Assembly: GCF_900129825.1 (NCBI RefSeq)
Contig: NZ_FQWZ01000001.1
Location: 1-64,000 of the forward strand
DNA length: 64,000 nucleotides
DNA from: Hydrocarboniphaga daqingensis
GTDB taxonomy: Bacteria > Pseudomonadota > Gammaproteobacteria > Nevskiales > Nevskiaceae
Direction of reading: 5' to 3'
The first letter of the stretch is position 1, and each line of letters begins with the position of its first letter. A program made the translations under genes and the position numbers. The notes beneath the pieces are model-generated. The model worked only from the letters and a program-made list of their open reading frames with translations, made no database searches and was not told the DNA's origin. Shown here piece after piece: positions 1-6,922 of this stretch.

Positions 1-1
1 C

Positions 2-223
2 TACAACCTGCAGGCCTTGTCCGAGACGCTGGTCGAAACCAAGAAGGCCGCGCCGAACGAAAACGCGATCACGCTGCTGGTCTCGCCCAATGTCTCCTAT
101 GAGGACGTGGTCAAGGTCATGGAAGCGGCGCGGCTGACGCCGGCCGAGGCGCGCAACCTCGGCCTGCCGCGTGAGCTGTATCCGCTGATCTCCATCGGCG
201 ACGCTGCGGTGGCCGCGCCATGA
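2..223 (+). CDS. ExbD/TolR-family protein, 3' part (start outside window)
   Basis: The reading frame is open from the first bases to a TGA at 221-223, so only the last ~73 residues are present. The visible part, with a VSPNVSYEDVVKVMEAAR stretch, looks like the periplasmic domain of an ExbD/TolR protein, where a conserved segment of this kind follows the single membrane helix. The stop overlaps the start of the next ExbD-like gene by four bases (ATGA), so the two are translationally coupled. ExbD proteins work with ExbB and a TonB-like protein to use the proton gradient for work at the outer membrane; two different ExbD paralogues in tandem are common in such operons. ExbB, if present, lies outside the window. 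The family call rests on a fragment. Confidence 0.6.
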   Translation, partial: YNLQALSETLVETKKAAPNENAITLLVSPNVSYEDVVKVMEAARLTPAEARNLGLPRELYPLISIGDAAVAAP

Positions 224-726
224 GCTCGCGTCGCCGCGAACGTCGCACCGAAAAGGCCGTGCGCCGCAAGAAGGGCGCGGTGGCGATCAACATCGTCTCG
301 CTGATCGACATCTTCGCCATCCTGGTGTTCTACCTGCTGGTCAACGCGCTGGTGGTCGAGGTGATCCCCTCGCCGCGCTCGATCAAGCTGCCCGAGTCGG
401 TGATCAAGGAGCAGCCGCGTCCGACCGTGACGATCATCGTCACCGCCGAGGACATCCTGGTCGACAACCGCTCGGTGATGTCCACGGCCCAGGCGCTGAA
501 GGCTGACGTCAAGCTGCTGCCCGCTCTGAAGTCAGCGCTGCTGCTGGCGCCGCTGATGCAGGTCGAGGGCGACACGCAGAACCGGCTGACGCGGGGCGAG
601 GTCAACATCGTCGCTGACAAGTCGATCCCGTACAGCTTGCTCAAGAAGGTCATGGCCACCTGCTCGGATACCCGATTCGCGCGCATCTCGCTGGCCGTCG
701 TCGAAAAGAAGGGAGGGGGCGAATGA
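220..726 (+). CDS. ExbD/TolR-family biopolymer transport protein
   Basis: A 168-aa protein with a strongly basic N-terminus (RRRERRTEKAVRRKK), a single membrane helix at about residues 23-46 and a periplasmic C-terminal domain. The helix contains the Asp expected to carry protons in ExbD/TolR (IVSLIDIFAILVFYLLVN). It starts inside the end of the preceding ExbD-like gene and its own stop overlaps the next start (ATGA), so the three genes form one tightly coupled unit. The expected role is part of an ExbB-ExbD-TonB-like energising complex in the inner membrane. The substrate or receptor cannot be told from the sequence. Confidence 0.85.
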   Translation: MSSRRRERRTEKAVRRKKGAVAINIVSLIDIFAILVFYLLVNALVVEVIPSPRSIKLPESVIKEQPRPTVTIIVTAEDILVDNRSVMSTAQALKADVKLLPALKSALLLAPLMQVEGDTQNRLTRGEVNIVADKSIPYSLLKKVMATCSDTRFARISLAVVEKKGGGE

Positions 727-1700
727 CCGCCGCCGCTGTCGATACCCGCGCCATCATCGGCGTCGATGCCTGGGGACTCGCCGAGGAAGCGGATCGGCGG
801 TTTCGGCGCGTGGCACGCCTGACATCGGCCCCAATTCTTGCAGCTGCCCTGCTGTTGCCGTGGATCCAGCTGCAGCTCGACGCAGAACCCGCTATCACGC
901 CGATACCGCAACGGATCGCGCTGCTACCTGATCCGCCGCCGCAGCGCGCCAAGCCGATCGAGCCGGAAACCAAGCCGCTGCCCGACCCCGTCGACAAGCC
1001 CACGACCAAGGCCGACGCGCCGCGCGCGCCCAAACCGCAGCCGACGACGACCCCGCGCGACACGCCCGCCGCGCCCAGCGCACGACAAGCCGCCGAACAG
1101 GCTGGCCTGGCCACGATGCGCGACCAGTTGCAGTCACTGCGCAGTGCGCCATCGCTGCTTATGGGCGCCGATGCACCGCTGCGCGCCGAATCGACGGTTG
1201 GCGATACCGCACGCAGCACGCTGGGCACGCCGACCGCCGCGCCCCACAGCGGCGGCATCGGCAGTAGCGCCCATCACGGCATAGCCGGCGCTACCAGCGG
1301 CGCCGATCTGGGCGCGCGCCGCACCACCGCCGTGCAGGATCGCATCGGCAGCGGTCGTGGCGCCGTCGCGGCTCAAGGCAATGGCCAGCGCGGTGCTGCT
1401 GCCGCAGGGCGATCGCTGCAGGAGCTGCAACTGGCGTTCGATCGCAGCCAGGCGGCGTTTGCGTCGATCTTCAATCGCAGCGCCCGCGAGACGCCGGGCA
1501 TGGGCAGCGGCCGCATCGTACTGAGCCTGACGATTGCACCGGATGGCTCGGTGATGCAGTGCCAGATCGTATCGAGCAGCTTCGCCAACCCCGATCTCGA
1601 ACAAAAGATTCTGCAGCGCGTGAAGCTGATGAACTTTGGTGCACGCGATGTTCCGGTCTACACCTACCCTCAGTATCCGCTGATGTTTCTACAGTCCTGA
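723..1700 (+). CDS. TonB-like protein with AgmX/PglI-type C-terminal domain
   Basis: A 325-aa protein: a short cytoplasmic N-terminus, a membrane helix near residues 37-50, a long Pro/Lys/Thr/Ala-rich spacer (about residues 55-125) of the kind that spans the periplasm in TonB proteins, a Gly/Ala/Ser-rich middle, and a compact C-terminal domain (about 230-325). The end of that domain (GRIVLSLTIAPDGSV) is typical of TonB/AgmX C-terminal domains. Coupled by a four-base overlap to the upstream ExbD gene. It probably transmits force from the ExbB/ExbD motor to an outer-membrane partner. No TonB-dependent receptor is encoded nearby in the window, so the target is unknown. Confidence 0.75.
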   Translation: MTAAAVDTRAIIGVDAWGLAEEADRRFRRVARLTSAPILAAALLLPWIQLQLDAEPAITPIPQRIALLPDPPPQRAKPIEPETKPLPDPVDKPTTKADAPRAPKPQPTTTPRDTPAAPSARQAAEQAGLATMRDQLQSLRSAPSLLMGADAPLRAESTVGDTARSTLGTPTAAPHSGGIGSSAHHGIAGATSGADLGARRTTAVQDRIGSGRGAVAAQGNGQRGAAAAGRSLQELQLAFDRSQAAFASIFNRSARETPGMGSGRIVLSLTIAPDGSVMQCQIVSSSFANPDLEQKILQRVKLMNFGARDVPVYTYPQYPLMFLQS

Positions 1701-1706
1701 ACACCC

Positions 1707-1880
1707 ATGACGAACACGACACGCAACCCGCAATTGACGACCGACCTGATGATCTCGGTGTTGCTACTGATCAGCGCCGTCGCCTCGGCGCTCTATGGCT
1801 ACACCGCGCTGTTGCCGACTGCGTTGGCTCACGGCGATGCACCTTCAGTGCGCGCCATGGATCACCAAGCGATGCACTAA
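1707..1880 (+). CDS. possible small membrane protein, 57 aa
   Basis: A short frame starting with ATG at 1707, six bases after the TonB-like gene, and ending with TAA at 1878-1880. The peptide has a hydrophilic N-terminus (MTNTTRNPQLTTD), one clear hydrophobic segment of about 20 residues (LMISVLLLISAVASALYGYT) and a short His-containing tail. Close spacing to the upstream operon and the coherent membrane helix favour a real gene; there is no strong ribosome binding site, and no family is recognised. Confidence 0.4.
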   Translation: MTNTTRNPQLTTDLMISVLLLISAVASALYGYTALLPTALAHGDAPSVRAMDHQAMH

Positions 1881-1882
1881 AT

Positions 1883-1900
1883 GTGACGCCATCGCGTCAC
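1883..1900. promoter_or_regulatory. perfect inverted repeat upstream of a sigma-54 promoter
   Basis: GTGACGC-CATC-GCGTCAC is a perfect 7-bp inverted repeat with a 4-bp spacer. It lies about 140 bp upstream of the predicted transcription start of the globin/flavin operon. Related half-sites recur: GACGC-C-GCGTC at 1937-1947 and CGTCAC at 1976-1981. There is no T-tract, so it is not an obvious terminator. The position suits enhancer sites for a sigma-54 activator; the activator is unidentified. Confidence 0.4.
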
Positions 1901-2011
1901 GCGGATGACATCGCACCCAAAGTAGGGATCGCGAGAGACGCCGCGTCATGCGATATGCCTGATTTATGGCGTATTCGTCACGATGCGCTTCGTTTCTGGT
2001 TCGAATGCGGT

Positions 2012-2026
2012 TGGCACACCGGTTGC
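2012..2026 (+). promoter_or_regulatory. sigma-54 (RpoN) promoter, -24/-12
   Basis: TGGCAC-ACCGG-TTGC matches the -24/-12 consensus TGGCAC-N5-TTGC at every defined base, with the GG and GC dinucleotides the required 12 bases apart. Transcription would start near 2037. It drives the DUF3034/globin/FMN operon beginning at 2262 through a ~225-nt leader. The same promoter pattern lies upstream of the nitrate operon (6809-6823). Confidence 0.8.
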
Positions 2027-2064
2027 TTTATGTAGGCACGCGACTACAAGTCGCTTGAAGGATC

Positions 2065-2101
2065 CGAGCAACGAGGCTCGCTCCTACGGATATCGACGTC
2101 C
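2065..2101 (+). promoter_or_regulatory. candidate ANTAR (NasT/NasR-type) target RNA, two hexaloop hairpins
   Basis: Hairpin 1: a 5-bp stem CGAGC/GCTCG (2065-2069 with 2076-2080) around hexaloop AACGAG. Hairpin 2: a 4-bp stem GGAT/GTCC with one T-G wobble (2088-2091 with 2098-2101) around hexaloop ATCGAC. Both loops have A at position 1 and G at position 4, the pattern recognised by ANTAR-domain antiterminators. The 3' arm of hairpin 2 overlaps the 5' arm of the terminator that follows, so the two structures are mutually exclusive. This predicts that a NasT-like protein stabilises the hairpins and lets transcription continue. No ANTAR gene lies in the window. Confidence 0.65.
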
Positions 2102-2136
2102 ACGTCCTGGCTGCGGCCGGCACGTGGATTTTTTTT
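2099..2136 (+). terminator. intrinsic terminator in the leader of the globin/flavin operon
   Basis: TCCACGT (2099-2105) pairs with ACGTGGA (2122-2128). After one C-C mismatch the stem continues with CTGGC/GCCGG (one T-G wobble) and a TGCG loop. Eight T residues follow at 2129-2136. It is a strong rho-independent terminator placed between promoter and first gene, as expected for transcription attenuation. Confidence 0.8.
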
Positions 2137-2261
2137 GGCCTGAATAAAGCCGATGTCCGTCGCTGCAAAGCTCGTTGCGACCGGGTTTCTAAGGGCAATC
2201 CGGTCGGATGCAACGCATCAATTCAAAAGCGCAGCACTCATCACGAACCAAGGAGTTAAGG

Positions 2262-3338
2262 ATGAAAGGGTCAAAAGGGAGCGGAACACGCTGGATCAAG
2301 GGCTTGGCTTTTGCGGCACTGAGCATGGTGTCGAGCCACTCATGGGCTGGCCTCTATGATGACGGCAAAGTGTTTCTGACCGGCGGTGTGTTTACGGTTG
2401 ATGGTGCAGGCGGCGGTGGCGCGGTGCCGTGGGCAACGATCACCGGCTATGAGACCCGTGACGGCATCAACGGCGGCGTGGGCTTCACTTATGTTCAGCT
2501 GCCGAACTACTCGCTGAACTTTCTCGGCGGTTCGATCGGCTTCTTCGACCGCTTCGAGTTGTCGTACGTCAACACCAAGCTGTCGACCAATCTCGGCAAC
2601 GTCGACACCGTCGCGCTGGTCGCCTCGGTGCTGAATGTCGACAACAACCTGGGTCTGGATCCAAACGGCAGCAATCTGCACATGGAGACCTATGGCGCCA
2701 AGCTGCGTTTGTTCGGCGATGCGGTCTACACCTCGGATAGCTACCTGCCGCAAACCGCGATCGGCGCGTTCTACAAGGTCAATTCGACCAAGGAGTTCGT
2801 CAAGACACTCAGTGCCGCCGAAGACAAGGACTGGGAAGCCTACATGGCCTTCACCAAGGTGTTCTTCCGCTACAGCACGTTGGTCAACCTGACGGTGCGC
2901 TATACCTCGGCCAACCAGATCGGCCTGACCGGCTTTGGCTCTTGCGATAACGGTCACCGCAATTGCAACAACGACAAGGAGTTCCGCGTCGAGTTCTCGA
3001 CCGCCTATCTGTTGCAGAAAAACTTTGCGATCGGCGGCGAATACCAGCAGCACGGCAACCAGCAGAAGAACAAGCCCGTTGACACCGGTGATCTGCTGGC
3101 GGGCGACGGCAACGGCGGCTTGCTCAACCCGATCGTCGGCGGCCTCGTCGGTGGCGTGATCGGTGCTACGAATCTGCGCGACTCACTGGTGCAGAACGAG
3201 TCGGATTGGTACGACGTGTTCGCGGCTTATGCGCCGAGCAAGAACTACTCGATCACGATTGCCTACCTGTTCCTCGGCGACATCGCCGTGGCCCGCGAGC
3301 AAAACGGTCTGTACCTGTCACTGCACGCCACGTTCTGA
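2262..3338 (+). CDS. DUF3034 family envelope protein
   Basis: A 358-aa protein if started at ATG 2262, which follows AGGAG at 2251-2255; an in-frame ATG at 2208 has no such site. The N-terminus is a Sec signal peptide (basic WIKGL, then AFAALSMVSSHSWA, likely cut before GLYDD). The mature part alternates polar and aromatic residues, has many Gly/Asn turns and ends in a beta-like segment finishing with Phe (LYLSLHATF), suggesting an outer-membrane barrel. The opening segment (GLYDDGKVFLTGGV, then a Gly-rich loop) matches DUF3034, a family of unknown function. It is the first gene of the sigma-54/ANTAR-controlled operon. A role as a porin or partner of the exported globin is inference. Confidence 0.75.
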   Translation: MKGSKGSGTRWIKGLAFAALSMVSSHSWAGLYDDGKVFLTGGVFTVDGAGGGGAVPWATITGYETRDGINGGVGFTYVQLPNYSLNFLGGSIGFFDRFELSYVNTKLSTNLGNVDTVALVASVLNVDNNLGLDPNGSNLHMETYGAKLRLFGDAVYTSDSYLPQTAIGAFYKVNSTKEFVKTLSAAEDKDWEAYMAFTKVFFRYSTLVNLTVRYTSANQIGLTGFGSCDNGHRNCNNDKEFRVEFSTAYLLQKNFAIGGEYQQHGNQQKNKPVDTGDLLAGDGNGGLLNPIVGGLVGGVIGATNLRDSLVQNESDWYDVFAAYAPSKNYSITIAYLFLGDIAVAREQNGLYLSLHATF

Positions 3339-3383
3339 TCCGCGTCTGCGGCTTGTTCAATACATCATCGAGATGGAGTACAC

Positions 3384-3854
3384 ATGAAAGCTTTTACACG
3401 TAACTTGATGCTGGGTGCGGCGCTGTCGATGTCAGCGCTGGTGGCCACACCCTCGTTCGCAGCCGAGGAAAAGACCCAGCCGATTCTGGGCATCACCTCG
3501 TCGGCGCTCGAAGAGTTCGGCGGCCGCGAAGGCGTCCGCGCCTGGGTCGAGAGCCTGTTCTACTACATTATGCTCGACAACCGCATCGCACCGATCTTCC
3601 GCGAGTTCGGCAACGTCGAGCGTCAGACCTTCCTCAACACGCAGCTGGAAATCATGGTGCTGGGCGGCCCGAACGAGTATCAGGGCGCCAGCATGAGCGC
3701 AGCGCATGCGGATCTCGGCATCACGATGGCGCAGTTCAACGCGGTCGTCGAAGCGGCCTACAACGCCTGCGAACGCAACGTGATCAAGTATCACACCTGC
3801 AATCAGCTGATCAACGCGTTGGCACCGTTCACGGCCGACATCGTGACCCGCTGA
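3384..3854 (+). CDS. exported group 1 truncated haemoglobin
   Basis: A 156-aa protein: a cleavable signal peptide at residues 1-27 (KAFTRN, hydrophobic core, ATPSFA-AEE), then a 2-on-2 globin of about 125 residues. Features of truncated haemoglobins are clear: FYYIMLDNRIAPIF in helix B (B10 Tyr candidates Tyr60/Tyr61), the LGGP turn near residue 93, and SAAHADLGIT, with His108 as proximal haem ligand. Two Cys near the C-terminus (129 and 139) could form a disulphide in the periplasm. Most characterised proteins of this family are cytoplasmic, so the signal peptide is notable. Possible roles are oxygen or NO/nitrite chemistry with electrons from the flavoproteins encoded next to it; this is inferred from context only. 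Confidence 0.85.
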   Translation: MKAFTRNLMLGAALSMSALVATPSFAAEEKTQPILGITSSALEEFGGREGVRAWVESLFYYIMLDNRIAPIFREFGNVERQTFLNTQLEIMVLGGPNEYQGASMSAAHADLGITMAQFNAVVEAAYNACERNVIKYHTCNQLINALAPFTADIVTR

Positions 3855-3865
3855 AAATAGCGAAC

Positions 3866-3912
3866 GCGCGCGGTTCGCGGCGCCGGCCAATGCCGGCCTG
3901 CGAGCCGCGCGC
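3866..3912 (+). terminator. large intercistronic hairpin after the globin gene
   Basis: GCGCGCGG (3866-3873) pairs with CCGCGCGC (3905-3912), with further inner pairing TCGC/GCGA and GCCGGC/GCCGGC closed by a CAAT loop. It is followed only by TTTCTGCTTC, not a continuous T-run. It lies 12 bases after the globin stop and 180 bases before the FMN-binding gene. It may be a weak terminator that lowers expression of the flavin genes, or an mRNA-stabilising structure. Confidence 0.5.
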
Positions 3913-4090
3913 TTTCTGCTTCGTCTCGACGGCGTACAGCACTCAATGCGGATCCCGCCAAGCCAACACCAGACCCGGCGATGTCCAAGACGTGCCGTCG
4001 TCAGCGATCAACGGCGCGAGCCGCCGTACCGATGACGCATCACCCAATTCGATTCACACCACGATTCCATACCGAGCCATGACCCGAGCC

Positions 4091-4690
4091 ATGACCGACC
4101 ACAACACGTCCTCCCCGAATTCCTCCGCCGACCACGGCGACCTGTCGCAGCCCAACATCAGCAAGCGTCTGCTGTTGCGCGCAAGCCTGGGTTTGTCGCT
4201 GCTGGGCTTCGGCCTCGGCCGCGCGCAAGCACAGGCCGGCGGCGGCATCGAGCAGTTTTACAAGTACAACATCAAGCCCGAAACCTGGCTGGCCGAAGTA
4301 TTCGCAGGCCAGGTCCCTGCGCCACAAGTAGCACCCGGCGGCGGCTACGGCCTGCTGCAAGCGCTGCCGCAGCGTGTCCGCTACTGGCGCGCCAATGGTC
4401 GCACTGCATGGGTGTTCGATGAGATCGGCAAGGTCGGCTATGCACCGACCACCTGTGGCTTCGTCGTCAAGGGCGGCGCCATCGAGCAGGCCAAGGTGCT
4501 GATCTACCGCGAATCGCGCGCCGACCAAGTCGGCACGCCGTCGTTCTTGAACCAGCTGGTCGGCGCGCGCTCCACCGGCAGCGGCATCGACAAGCGCGTC
4601 GACAATATTTCGGGTGCCACTTACTCGGTCAAGATGATGGAGCGCATGGCCGCCGCGGCGCTGCAGCTCGACAAGACCGTGCCCGCCTGA
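4091..4690 (+). CDS. periplasmic FMN-binding domain protein
   Basis: A 199-aa protein if started at ATG 4091 (the frame is open further upstream, with another ATG at 4079). The sequence around KRLLLRASLGLSLLGFGLGRAQA is a signal or anchor segment ending near residue 55. The rest is an FMN-binding domain with the flavinylation motif DNISGATYS; Thr177 is the predicted site of covalent FMN attachment. Such proteins carry electrons on the outer side of the inner membrane, as in RnfG/NqrC/NosR-type domains. ApbE, the enzyme that attaches FMN to this motif, is encoded two genes downstream and a PepSY membrane protein lies between them. The electron donor and acceptor are not known; the exported globin upstream is an obvious candidate acceptor. 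Confidence 0.8.
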   Translation: MTDHNTSSPNSSADHGDLSQPNISKRLLLRASLGLSLLGFGLGRAQAQAGGGIEQFYKYNIKPETWLAEVFAGQVPAPQVAPGGGYGLLQALPQRVRYWRANGRTAWVFDEIGKVGYAPTTCGFVVKGGAIEQAKVLIYRESRADQVGTPSFLNQLVGARSTGSGIDKRVDNISGATYSVKMMERMAAAALQLDKTVPA

Positions 4691-4695
4691 TCGTC

Positions 4696-5598
4696 ATGGC
4701 GATACAACCGTCGATCAAACCGACGCCAAAAAAGACCCCCGCGCCACCGCCACTGGCGCGCGCGGCCAGCGCGCTGCGCGAGTGGCGCCTGCGCACTCTG
4801 CCCGGCCCGCATCCGCATCCGGTCGCCAAACCGCGTCCTAACTTGAGCATGACGCTGCGGACCTGGCACAAGCGCCTGGGTCTGTTCGCGTTCGTGTTCA
4901 TGGGCTGGCTGGGCTTCAGCGGTTTTCTGATCAACCAGAGCGCCAGCTGGGGCTATGACGTCGCGCGCGTGCGCCTGTCGTGGGTCATGGCCTTGTACGG
5001 CTTGCATCCCGAGCCGCCGCAGTCGGGTTTGAACGCCAACGGACACTGGCTGGCCGAAACGGTCGATGCTTCGCTACTGGACGGCAAACCGCTAGCAACG
5101 CGGATCAAGCGCCAGATCGGCATGGCAGCAGCCGGCAGCAGCGCGCAGCCCTTGCTGTTCGTCGCCGAGCCGGAGCGCTTGCTGGTGCTGTCGCCCGATG
5201 GCCAATTGGTCGACGAAATGAGCGGCTCGATGCTGCCAGTCCCCGCGATACGCCGCATCGGGTCCATTGCCGGCACGCCGGCCAAGGTCGTGATTCAAGA
5301 CCTGGATGCCTATGCCACGACTGACGGCCTGCAATGGGACAAGCTGCCGATCAATGCCGACGTTGCATGGTCCGAACCGCAGCCTCTGCCAGACGACCAG
5401 AAAACCAAGGCGCTGCCGTTCTCGCGTCCGTCCGTGTCGGTCGAGCACGTGCTGGTCGACGCCCATAGCGGCCGGCTGTTTGGTGCATTCGGTGCGTGGA
5501 TCATCAACTTCGTCGGCATCGCGGCGATGCTGCTGTCGATCAGCGGTATCTGGATCGTCGTGCGGACCAACCGCCAACGTCGCCAGCCCCGCCGCTGA
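4696..5598 (+). CDS. PepSY-associated membrane protein
   Basis: A 300-aa protein with a Pro/Lys-rich cytoplasmic N-terminus (about 1-50), a membrane segment beginning TLRTWHKRLGLFAFVFMGWLG, a periplasmic PepSY-like domain of about 180 residues, and a second membrane helix near the end (IINFVGIAAMLLSISGIWIVV) followed by a basic tail. The WHKRLGL and GIW patterns are typical of PepSY-TM proteins. The stop overlaps the ApbE start (TGATG). Members of this family occur with FMN-binding proteins and ApbE in extracytosolic electron-transfer loci, where they are thought to move electrons across the membrane. That role is inferred here from family and neighbours. Confidence 0.75.
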   Translation: MAIQPSIKPTPKKTPAPPPLARAASALREWRLRTLPGPHPHPVAKPRPNLSMTLRTWHKRLGLFAFVFMGWLGFSGFLINQSASWGYDVARVRLSWVMALYGLHPEPPQSGLNANGHWLAETVDASLLDGKPLATRIKRQIGMAAAGSSAQPLLFVAEPERLLVLSPDGQLVDEMSGSMLPVPAIRRIGSIAGTPAKVVIQDLDAYATTDGLQWDKLPINADVAWSEPQPLPDDQKTKALPFSRPSVSVEHVLVDAHSGRLFGAFGAWIINFVGIAAMLLSISGIWIVVRTNRQRRQPRR

Positions 5599-6686
5599 TG
5601 CGCTCGCTGTTCACGCCCCGCACGCTGCTGCGCCATTCGTTCATGGCGATGGGCACCGACGTGCAGATGACGCTGGCGCCGCGGCGACGGCATCAGATTC
5701 GTCAGGCGCGCGCTGCGCTGGCCGAAGTGCAGCAGTTGGTCCTCGAGTTCGGGCATGACGGCTGGGCTTGGGGCAGCGGTGAGCTGGGGCAATTCAACCG
5801 TCGCCTCGCGACCGGTTCAGCGGCACCGGTACCGTCAGCGCTGCGGCCGATCTTCGATCGTGCTTGGCAGCTGCATCGGGCGACGCGCGGCTTGTATGAG
5901 CCGCGCATCGCATCGCTGGTACACCTGTGGGGCTTCGACGACCAAGCACGGCGCCGTTCCCAGCCGCCTGGAGCCGATGAGATCGCGTTGCGGCTGCAAG
6001 CGCTCCAAAGCGCGCCCGACTACCGCGCCGATGCGGCCGAATACGGGCCCGCACCCGGCGTCGGCTGGGACCTTGGCGGCATCGCCAAGGGCTATATCGT
6101 CGATCAAGCCTTGGCACTGCTGGCGCAGCGCGGCTTTGGCGACGCCACGGTCGACGCGGGCGGCAATGTCGCCGCACGCGGTCGTCGACATGATCGCGCC
6201 TGGCTGATCGGCATCCGCGCGCCGCTGGACGGAACCGAAGGCGATGATGAACCCACGCGCTTGATTGCCGCATTGTCGGTACGCGACGAAGCGGTCAACA
6301 CGCATGGCGACGACCAGCGCTACTTCGTTCATCAAGGGCAGCGCTACGCACATCTACTGAATCCCGAAACCGGTGAGCCGGCACAAGGGCTGCGCAGTCT
6401 GACGGTGGTTCACAACGACGGCATGCTCGCCGAAGCGGGCGGCGCGGCACTGTATGTAGCAGGTGCTCGTGACTGGCCGGTGCTGGCCGCGTCGCTGGGC
6501 ATCGATCAAGTGCTGGCGGTCGAAAGCAGTGGACGGATTGTCGCCACGCCCAAGCTGCTGGAGCGTCTGCGCCTGCAGCCCGGCGTCACGATCGATGCAC
6601 TCGACATCACGAGCCTGACATCCGGTATCGGCAGCCGAGTGGCAATGCCGCAGCGCGCCGAAGCAGTGCAGACGCACCAGTCGTGA
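5598..6686 (+). CDS. apbE: FAD:protein FMN transferase (ApbE family)
   Basis: A 362-aa protein using ATG 5598, which overlaps the PepSY stop. Family motifs are present: HSFMAMGTDVQMTL near the N-terminus, GWDLGGIAKGYIVDQAL and VDAGGNVAARG in the middle (FAD binding), and AHLLNPETGEPA plus the Asp/Glu-containing metal-binding region near the C-terminus. The enzyme transfers FMN from FAD to Ser/Thr in an SGAT-type motif of extracytosolic proteins. No clear lipoprotein or Sec signal is seen at this start, so the side of the membrane on which it acts is uncertain. Its likely substrate is the FMN-binding protein at 4091-4690. It is the last gene before the nitrate operon regulatory region. Confidence 0.9.
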   Translation: MRSLFTPRTLLRHSFMAMGTDVQMTLAPRRRHQIRQARAALAEVQQLVLEFGHDGWAWGSGELGQFNRRLATGSAAPVPSALRPIFDRAWQLHRATRGLYEPRIASLVHLWGFDDQARRRSQPPGADEIALRLQALQSAPDYRADAAEYGPAPGVGWDLGGIAKGYIVDQALALLAQRGFGDATVDAGGNVAARGRRHDRAWLIGIRAPLDGTEGDDEPTRLIAALSVRDEAVNTHGDDQRYFVHQGQRYAHLLNPETGEPAQGLRSLTVVHNDGMLAEAGGAALYVAGARDWPVLAASLGIDQVLAVESSGRIVATPKLLERLRLQPGVTIDALDITSLTSGIGSRVAMPQRAEAVQTHQS

Positions 6687-6758
6687 GCGTCTGTTGCAAC
6701 GCGATCGGCACCAACGATTGCGTTTACCGTCGGTGACACCTCGATAAAGCATCACTTC

Positions 6759-6773
6759 GCACGCTGCAGGTGC
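6759..6773 (+). promoter_or_regulatory. NtrC-type enhancer site
   Basis: GCAC-GCTGCAG-GTGC fits the NtrC consensus GCAC-N7-GTGC and is fully palindromic. Its centre is about 70 bp upstream of the predicted sigma-54 start near 6835, a usual position for an enhancer site. Weaker copies occur upstream: GCAC-N7-GAGC at 6674-6688 and GCACCAACGATTGCG at 6708-6722. A 16-bp perfect palindrome, GCATGCGGCCGCATGC, follows directly at 6772-6787. Together they suggest control by nitrogen status. Confidence 0.6.
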
Positions 6774-6808
6774 ATGCGGCCGCATGCGAATCACCGTCAA
6801 CGCGAAAA

Positions 6809-6823
6809 TGGCACAGCCGTTGC
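6809..6823 (+). promoter_or_regulatory. sigma-54 (RpoN) promoter of the nitrate assimilation operon
   Basis: TGGCAC-AGCCG-TTGC matches TGGCAC-N5-TTGC perfectly, with GG and GC 12 bases apart. Transcription would begin near 6835, leaving a leader of about 355 nt before the transporter start at 7192. It is the same promoter type as at 2012-2026. Confidence 0.8.
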
Positions 6824-6872
6824 GTTCTCATCGGTGCGGTAACGATGTACTCATCTGTCCTAATACGGCAGC

Positions 6873-6922
6873 GCCAACGACGGCAACGAGTGCAGCGACA
6901 ACGAATCGGGCAAAGGCGTCCA
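6873..6922 (+). promoter_or_regulatory. candidate ANTAR (NasT/NasR-type) target RNA
   Basis: Hairpin 1 is GCC/GGC (6873-6875 with 6882-6884) around hexaloop AACGAC; the stem is only 3 bp and therefore weak. Hairpin 2 is GGGC/GTCC with one G-T wobble (6909-6912 with 6919-6922) around hexaloop AAAGGC. Both loops have A1 and G4. Hairpin 2 occupies the same bases as the 5' arm of the following terminator, so antitermination is possible. The first loop is nearly identical to that in the globin-operon leader (AACGAG), which strengthens the case. Confidence 0.55.
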
